Below, one piece after another: positions 57,504-64,000 of a DNA stretch of 64,000 nucleotides; the stretch's first letter is position 1; each line of letters begins with the position of its first letter. Location of the stretch: assembly GCF_000422305.1 (NCBI RefSeq), contig NZ_AULN01000017.1, positions 62,001 through 126,000 of the forward strand, in the 5' to 3' direction. The stretch is from Luteimonas mephitis DSM 12574. GTDB taxonomy: Bacteria > Pseudomonadota > Gammaproteobacteria > Xanthomonadales > Xanthomonadaceae. Position numbers and translations under genes: made by a program. Under the pieces are notes generated by a model. It ran no database searches. It saw nothing but the letters and a program-made list of their open reading frames with translations, and was not told where the DNA came from.

Positions 57504-57986
57504 GTCCCGCAGGTAGAAGGTGTTGCAGCCGCCGTGGCCGGTGGCGCCCAGCGGGCCGTCGATGCGCCGGAAGCCGCTGCGCTCGTAGAGCTTCATCGCC
57601 GCGTCCATGCCGCACAGGCTCTCGAGGTAGCACTGGCGGAACCCGAAGCCGCGGGCGGCGTCCAGGCAGCGCGCCATCATGGCCGCGCCCACGCCGCGGC
57701 CGCGCAGTTCCGGCAGGAAGTACATCTTGCGCAGTTCGCAGGTGTCGTCGCTGCCGCCGAGCAGGGGTGCGATGCCGCAGCCACCCTTGACCTCGCCGGC
57801 GTCGACGACGACGAAGTACGCCGCGCGCTCGATGGCATACGCGCGGTGCATCCAGTCGACTTCCGGATCGTTGATCGCGAAGCCGTCGCCGACCGCGCCG
57901 AACTCCGGCATGACCGCGCGGATGACAGCGGCCATCGCGGCGTCGTCGCCGGCTTCGATCGGGCGGATGCGCGGCGCGTCAGGCAT
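57498..57986 (-). CDS. GNAT N-acetyltransferase
   Basis: A 162-residue single-domain GNAT enzyme. ELRKMYFLPELRGRGVGAAMMARCLDAAR contains the acetyl-CoA motif RGRGVG, and GFRQCYLESLCGMDAAMKLYERSGFRRI is the C-terminal strand-helix block. GPLGATGHGGCNTFYLRDL at the end is typical of small GNATs of this class. The ATG overlaps the stop of the GGDEF-EAL gene by 8 bp, so it is translated with it. Substrate unknown. Confidence 0.85.
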   Translation of the reverse strand: MPDAPRIRPIEAGDDAAMAAVIRAVMPEFGAVGDGFAINDPEVDWMHRAYAIERAAYFVVVDAGEVKGGCGIAPLLGGSDDTCELRKMYFLPELRGRGVGAAMMARCLDAARGFGFRQCYLESLCGMDAAMKLYERSGFRRIDGPLGATGHGGCNTFYLRDL

Positions 57987-60561
57987 CGGTTTGGGTCGCC
58001 TGGTTGCCCAGGCGTCGCGCGAACTCGTCCGGCCGCAGGCCCGGCGCGAACAGGAAGCCCTGGCCGATCGGCACGCCCATCTCGAGCAGGAACTGGCGCT
58101 GCTGCTCGGACTCCACGCCCTCCGCGACCAGTCCCAGGCCGAGGCTTCGGGCAATGCCGGCAACCGCCTGGCAGACCGCGACGTCGGACTTGTTGCCCGG
58201 CACGCCCTCGACGAACAGCTGGCTCAGCTTCAGGCCGTGGATCGGCAGCCGCCGCAGGTAGTTGAGCGCGCTGTAGCCCTCGCCGAAGTCGTCGATGGTC
58301 AGCACCACGCCCTGTTCGCGCAGCCGGGCGAAGGTGCGCAGCGTGTCCGGGGCATCCTCGATCAGCACGCGTTCGGTGAATTCCAGTTCCAGTGCCGTGC
58401 CCGGCAGGTCGAATTCGGCCAGCACCCCGCGCACGTTGTCGGCCAGGTCGTCGCCGAGGAACTGGCGGTAGGACACGTTGACCGCGACGCGCACGATGCC
58501 CAGCCCGGCATCGCGCCACTGGGCGACCTGGCGGCAGGCTTCGCGCAGCACCCAGCTGCCGATGCGGACGATGTCGCCGGTGGTCTCGGCGTGGCCGATG
58601 AAGTGGTCCGGGCGCATCTCGCCGAGCTGGCGGTTCTGCCAGCGGATCAGGGCCTCGGCCGCGACGATGCGGCCGCCCTTGAGGGCGACCTGGGGCTGGT
58701 AGACCAGATGGAACTCGTTGTTGTCGGTGGCGCGGCGCAGGTGCGTCTCCACGCGCAGGCGGTCCTGCTGGCTCTGCGCCAGGGCGGGCGTGAACACCTG
58801 CCAGCCGTTGCGGATGCGCCGCTTGCTGTCGTACATCGCCGCGTCGGCGTTGTGGATCAGCGTCTGCGGCCGGTCGCCGTGCTCGGGCGCGCGCGCGATG
58901 CCGATGCTGGCGGTGATCGCGAACTCTTCCTTTTCGAAGCGGAAACTGTCGCCGAACGCATCGAGGATCGCATCGGCGACGCGTTCGGGTCGGCCGGGAT
59001 CGTCGTCGGTGCTGCACACCACCAGGAACTCGTCGCCGCCGAAGCGGGCGATCAGGCCCTCGGTGCCCACCGCGCGCAGGATCCGGCGCGCGGCGCTGGT
59101 CAGCAACTCGTCGCCGGCGTTGTGGCCGAGCACATCGTTGACCACCTTGAAGCGGTCCAGGTCGATGTAGAGCACCGCGACGCCGGACTGCGTCGGGTCG
59201 GCCAGGCGCGCACTGATCTCGCCGAGGATCGCATCGCGGTTCATCAGCCCGGTGAGCGGGTCGCTGCGCGCCTGCACGCGCAGGGTTTCCTCGCCGTGCT
59301 TGAGTTCGGTGATGTCCTGCAGGGTGCCGGTCAGGTGCGAAGTGGCCGGGTCGCCCGGCACGCCGCCGCCGATGACCCGCACCCAGAACGCGTGGCCGTC
59401 GGCGCGTGCGCCCTGCAGCTCGAGGTCGAAGTCGCGCCCTTCGCTGATCGCCAGGTCCAGCGCCGCGTGCAGGCGCAGGCGGTCGCTGGCGGCGAGGCAG
59501 TCGATCATCTGCAGCATCGTCGCCGGCGGCGCCTGCTGCGCGAGGATGCGCACCGACTCGTCGGTGAGGTAGAGCTCGTCGCTGGTGCAGTCCCATTCCC
59601 AGCCGCCGATGTGCGCCAGCGCCTGCACGCGATCGAACAGGGCGCTGTCGCGCTTGAGTTCGGTGACGTCGCTGAACATCGACAGCACCTGGTGCGGCTT
59701 GTCGGCGTCGGCTGCGAACTGCGGCACCACCGTGACCGACAGCCAGCTCAGCTGGCGCCGCTGGCGATGGTAGAGGCCGATCAGGGTGCTCTCGATGATC
59801 CTGCCTTCCTGCATCGCGCGCACCGCCGGATACTCTGCTTCCGGCATCACCGTGCCGTCCTCGCGCACCAGCATCCAGTGCTCGAGCCGCATCGCTTCGT
59901 CGAGCGATTCGCTGCCGTCGATGCCCAGCAGGCGCAGTGCCGCCGAGTTGCCGTAGGTGAAGTTGAGGAACTCGTCCTGGACGACGATGCCCTTGTCGAT
60001 CACCTCCATCAGCTCGCGGTAGCGCAGCTCGGCCTCGTGGCGGCTGCTCAGGTCGCGCGCCACCGCGACCAGGCACTTGCGGCCGTCATGCGTGAAGCCG
60101 GCCGAATGCACCTCGACCGGGAACCGGGTGCCGTCGGCGCGCATGTTGGTCACTTCGATGACGTAGGTGCGTCCGCGGTTGATCGTGTCCCAGACCGGGC
60201 CGAGGTGGCCCTTGGGCAGGTCCGGGTTCAGCACTTCGATCGGCTGGCCGATGATCTCCTCGCGCGGCCGCCGGTAGGCGCTCATGCCGGCCTTGTTGAG
60301 GTCGAGCACGATGCCGCGCTCGTCGAGGATGCTGACCGGGTCGGGCACGGCGTCGAACAGGGCGTGATAGCGCAGGCGCGCGGTCTCGGCGTCATTGCTG
60401 GCCGAGTGCAAGGCGTCGCGCGCAGCGGCCAGCAGCAGGCGCACGTCGGCGGGGATCGCCAGGTCGCGGCAGGCCGCGTCCAGCGCCAGCGCGATCTGCG
60501 CGGTGCCGTCGTTGGCCGACAGCCTCGAAGTCTCCTCCGGCAGCTGGCGGCCCGTGCTCAT
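57979..60561 (-). CDS. PAS-PAS-PAS-GGDEF-EAL c-di-GMP signalling protein
   Basis: An 860-residue cytoplasmic protein without transmembrane segments. Three PAS-like domains lie at about 65-185, 190-310 and 320-425. The GGDEF domain (~440-595) keeps the full signature in ARFGGDEFLVV and YIDLDRFKVVNDVLGHNAGD. The EAL domain (~610-855) keeps EALIR and DDFGEGYSALNYLRRLPIHGLKL with metal-binding residues. So both cyclase and phosphodiesterase activity are possible; many such proteins act mainly as phosphodiesterase. The ATG at 60561 overlaps the HMG-CoA lyase stop (ATGA). Confidence 0.93.
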   Translation of the reverse strand: MSTGRQLPEETSRLSANDGTAQIALALDAACRDLAIPADVRLLLAAARDALHSASNDAETARLRYHALFDAVPDPVSILDERGIVLDLNKAGMSAYRRPREEIIGQPIEVLNPDLPKGHLGPVWDTINRGRTYVIEVTNMRADGTRFPVEVHSAGFTHDGRKCLVAVARDLSSRHEAELRYRELMEVIDKGIVVQDEFLNFTYGNSAALRLLGIDGSESLDEAMRLEHWMLVREDGTVMPEAEYPAVRAMQEGRIIESTLIGLYHRQRRQLSWLSVTVVPQFAADADKPHQVLSMFSDVTELKRDSALFDRVQALAHIGGWEWDCTSDELYLTDESVRILAQQAPPATMLQMIDCLAASDRLRLHAALDLAISEGRDFDLELQGARADGHAFWVRVIGGGVPGDPATSHLTGTLQDITELKHGEETLRVQARSDPLTGLMNRDAILGEISARLADPTQSGVAVLYIDLDRFKVVNDVLGHNAGDELLTSAARRILRAVGTEGLIARFGGDEFLVVCSTDDDPGRPERVADAILDAFGDSFRFEKEEFAITASIGIARAPEHGDRPQTLIHNADAAMYDSKRRIRNGWQVFTPALAQSQQDRLRVETHLRRATDNNEFHLVYQPQVALKGGRIVAAEALIRWQNRQLGEMRPDHFIGHAETTGDIVRIGSWVLREACRQVAQWRDAGLGIVRVAVNVSYRQFLGDDLADNVRGVLAEFDLPGTALELEFTERVLIEDAPDTLRTFARLREQGVVLTIDDFGEGYSALNYLRRLPIHGLKLSQLFVEGVPGNKSDVAVCQAVAGIARSLGLGLVAEGVESEQQRQFLLEMGVPIGQGFLFAPGLRPDEFARRLGNQATQTDA

Positions 60562-61457
60562 GCGGCCATCGAGGCCCGGGTGACCTTGCTGCCGGTATCG
60601 CGCCCGAGCAGCGCCGCGAGCCAGCGACCGGTGTCGCTGAGCGCGGCGAGGTCGATGCCGGTCGCGATGCCCATGCCATGCAGCATGTACGCGACGTCTT
60701 CGCTGGCGACGTTGCCGGTCGCGCCCTTGGCATAGGGGCAGCCGCCGGTGCCGGAGACGGCGGCGTCGACCACCGCCACGCCTTCTTCCAGGCAGGCCAG
60801 GATGTTGGCCAGCGCCTGGCCGTAGGTGTCGTGGAAATGCACCGCCAGCGCCGGCATCGGCACCGCTTCGGCCACCGCGCGCAGCATCGCGCGTGCCTTG
60901 CCGGGGGTGCCGACGCCGATGGTGTCCCCCAGCGAAACCTCGTAGCAGCCCATGTCGTGCAGGGCGCGCGCCACGCGCACCACGTCGGCGACCGGCACTT
61001 CGCCCTGGTACGGGCAGCCGAGCACGGTGGAGACATAGCCGCGCACGGGGATGCCGTCGGCCTTCGCACGCGCCAGCACCGGGGCGAAGCGGGCCAGCGA
61101 TTCGTCGATGGTCGCGTTGATGTTGGCCTTGTTGAACGCTTCCGACGCGGCGGTGAACACCGCGATCTCGTCGGCACCGGCGGCGCGCGCACGTTCGTAG
61201 CCCTGTTCGTTGGGCACCAGCACCGGGTACCGCACGCCGGGCCTGCGGCGGATACCGGCGTAGACCTCGGCGGCGTCGGCCAGCTGCGGCACCCACTTCG
61301 GGCTGACGAAGCTGGTCGCCTCGATGGTCTGCAGCCCCGTGGCCGAAAGCCGGTCGACCAGTTCGATCTTGGCCGCGGTCGGGATGATCGTTTTTTCGTT
61401 CTGCAGCCCGTCGCGCGGGCCGACCTCGACGATGCGCACGGACGCGGGCAGGGCCAC
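60558..61457 (-). CDS. mvaB: Hydroxymethylglutaryl-CoA lyase
   Basis: HMG-CoA lyase cleaves HMG-CoA to acetoacetate and acetyl-CoA, the last step of leucine breakdown. The 299-residue protein starts with a GTG 2 bp after the stop of the carboxylase gene. VEVGPRDGLQNEKTIIPTAAKIELVDRLS, EATSFVSPKWVPQLAD and SGTGGCPYAKGATGNVASEDVAYMLHGMGI, with the catalytic cysteine, are the family signatures; HFHDTYGQALAN gives metal ligands. The gene follows the methylcrotonyl-CoA carboxylase alpha gene, as in liu clusters. Confidence 0.95.
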   Translation of the reverse strand: MALPASVRIVEVGPRDGLQNEKTIIPTAAKIELVDRLSATGLQTIEATSFVSPKWVPQLADAAEVYAGIRRRPGVRYPVLVPNEQGYERARAAGADEIAVFTAASEAFNKANINATIDESLARFAPVLARAKADGIPVRGYVSTVLGCPYQGEVPVADVVRVARALHDMGCYEVSLGDTIGVGTPGKARAMLRAVAEAVPMPALAVHFHDTYGQALANILACLEEGVAVVDAAVSGTGGCPYAKGATGNVASEDVAYMLHGMGIATGIDLAALSDTGRWLAALLGRDTGSKVTRASMAA

Positions 61458-61459
61458 GG

Positions 61460-63484
<2,025 letters not shown>

Positions 63485-63511
63485 GCGGTGTCGCTCTTGT
63501 TCTTGAGCCGC

Positions 63512-63547
63512 CCCCTTCAAGGGGAGGGTTGGGTGGGGATGGGTTTC
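63512..63547. repeat. 36-bp inverted repeat, left arm of DUF559 cassette
   Basis: CCCCTTCAAGGGGAGGGTTG continues as GGTGGGGATGGGTTTC. It is the perfect reverse complement of 63947-63982. It carries the last codons and stop of the DUF559 gene. Confidence 0.92.
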
Positions 63548-63906
63548 GTACGGTCTCGCAGCGCAGCCAGGATCATTTCCCGTACTCCTTCCCGGTTCTC
63601 TAAGACATCGTGGTCCCAGAAGCGCAATACGGCAAAGCCTGCCTGTTCCAGCTGCCGCGTCTGCCAGCCATCGTACTTCGTCGACTCGGCATGCTGTCCT
63701 CCGTCCAGTTCGACTACGAGCTTTCGTTCGACGCAGGCGAAATCGAGCATGCAATCGCCGAAGGGGTGTTGTCTGCGGAACTTGGCGCCGTCGAGCTGCC
63801 TGCCTCGCAAATGTCGCCAAAGTTCGCGTTCGGAGTCGGTCGAATTGCGGCGCAGTGTACGTTGGCGTTGTTCGGTGTGGATTCGCTCGCTGGTTTGGCC
63901 TTCCAT
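63517..63906 (-). CDS. DUF559-domain endonuclease-like protein inside a 36-bp inverted repeat
   Basis: A 129-residue DUF559 protein, a small PD-(D/E)XK-type nuclease related to very-short-patch repair endonucleases. RTLRRNSTDSERELWRHLRGRQLDGAKFRRQHP and DCMLDFACVERKLVVELDGGQHAE are the family blocks, with likely metal ligands Asp55 and Glu66. The C-terminal KPIPTQPSP is encoded by the inverted repeat. The gene sits between the carboxylase gene and whatever lies upstream, on the same strand. DUF559 genes are frequent in GC-rich proteobacteria, often in repeat-rich contexts, but the function of the family is unestablished. Confidence 0.85.
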   Translation of the reverse strand: MEGQTSERIHTEQRQRTLRRNSTDSERELWRHLRGRQLDGAKFRRQHPFGDCMLDFACVERKLVVELDGGQHAESTKYDGWQTRQLEQAGFAVLRFWDHDVLENREGVREMILAALRDRTKPIPTQPSP

Positions 63907-63946
63907 GGCACTCGATCCCTTGTTGTAGTGATGCCTGTTCGTTGGG

Positions 63947-63982
63947 GAAACCCATCCCCACCCAACCCTCCCCTTGAAGGGG
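63947..63982. repeat. 36-bp inverted repeat, right arm of DUF559 cassette
   Basis: GAAACCCATCCCCACCCAAC continues as CCTCCCCTTGAAGGGG. It pairs exactly with 63512-63547. The window ends 18 bp later. Confidence 0.92.
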
Positions 63983-64000
63983 AGGGCTTTGATCGGTTGT

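Overview
The window is a GC-rich, densely packed chromosomal segment from a gammaproteobacterium, most likely family Xanthomonadaceae (Lysobacter/Luteimonas-like). The arginine cluster argF'-argG-argE'-argAB-GNAT-argC-argH uses N-acetylornithine carbamoyltransferase and a fused NAG synthase/kinase, an arrangement characteristic of Xanthomonadaceae. Other pointers to this family are the FimX-type degenerate GGDEF/EAL regulator, class-wide TTG/GTG starts, and abundant 'GTAGGAGCGGCTTCAGCC'-type intergenic repeats. No prophage, plasmid, rRNA operon or CRISPR array is present.

Layout. 1-6.1 kb: end of a beta-lactamase-fold serine hydrolase, a VanX-like lipoprotein, tRNA-Ala(CGC) directly behind rnd, a SUMF1-domain lipoprotein and an M48 protease. 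6.1-11.5 kb: phaB-phaR-phaB, gluQ and fimX. 11.5-18 kb: divergent epmB/efp, then mtaD, ubiG, gph, a squalene/phytoene-synthase-like gene and folE2. 18-26 kb: yidD-pyrC-M23 peptidase operon, an unusual cysteine-less DksA-like protein, an MFS exporter with sufE, cysS and a small secreted protein. 26-34.5 kb: the arginine operon behind a leader that looks like a transcription attenuator. 34.5-35.1 kb: a 21-bp tandem array with phased A-tracts between convergent genes. 35-41.9 kb: MFS transporter, tRNA-Pro(CGG), hisS, a histidine ammonia-lyase-like gene and two uncharacterised proteins. 42-49 kb: a 7TMR-DISM diguanylate cyclase, a calcineurin-like phosphoesterase, and the mtnB-mtnD-mtnC methionine-salvage genes ending in a C13 peptidase. 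49-57.4 kb: two APC amino-acid permeases, a Nudix protein, divergent serA/D-2-hydroxyglutarate dehydrogenase, efpL (yeiP) and an SDR. 57.4-64 kb: GNAT, a PAS-GGDEF-EAL protein, HMG-CoA lyase, methylcrotonyl-CoA carboxylase alpha subunit, and a DUF559 nuclease gene bracketed by 36-bp perfect inverted repeats.

How the genes work together. The arg genes make arginine by the acetylated route. mtaD and mtnBDC belong to methylthioadenosine recycling, although mtaD is 32 kb away. serA and the divergent dehydrogenase form a plausible serine-synthesis pair, the second enzyme removing the 2-hydroxyglutarate made by the first. HMG-CoA lyase and the biotin carboxylase belong to leucine degradation. efp/epmB and efpL address ribosome stalling on proline-rich peptides. 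Three c-di-GMP-family proteins occur (FimX, the DISM-GGDEF protein and the PAS-GGDEF-EAL protein).

The intergenic DNA is the less ordinary part. Several repeat families fill it: two REP-like palindromes whose GTAG edge supplies the stop codon of at least eight genes, heptanucleotide GGATTCG/CCAATCC blocks in inverted pairs, a partial tandem duplication of the M23 peptidase 3' end, the 21-bp array, and the DUF559-bracketing inverted repeats. All assignments come from reading the sequence; no database search was run.
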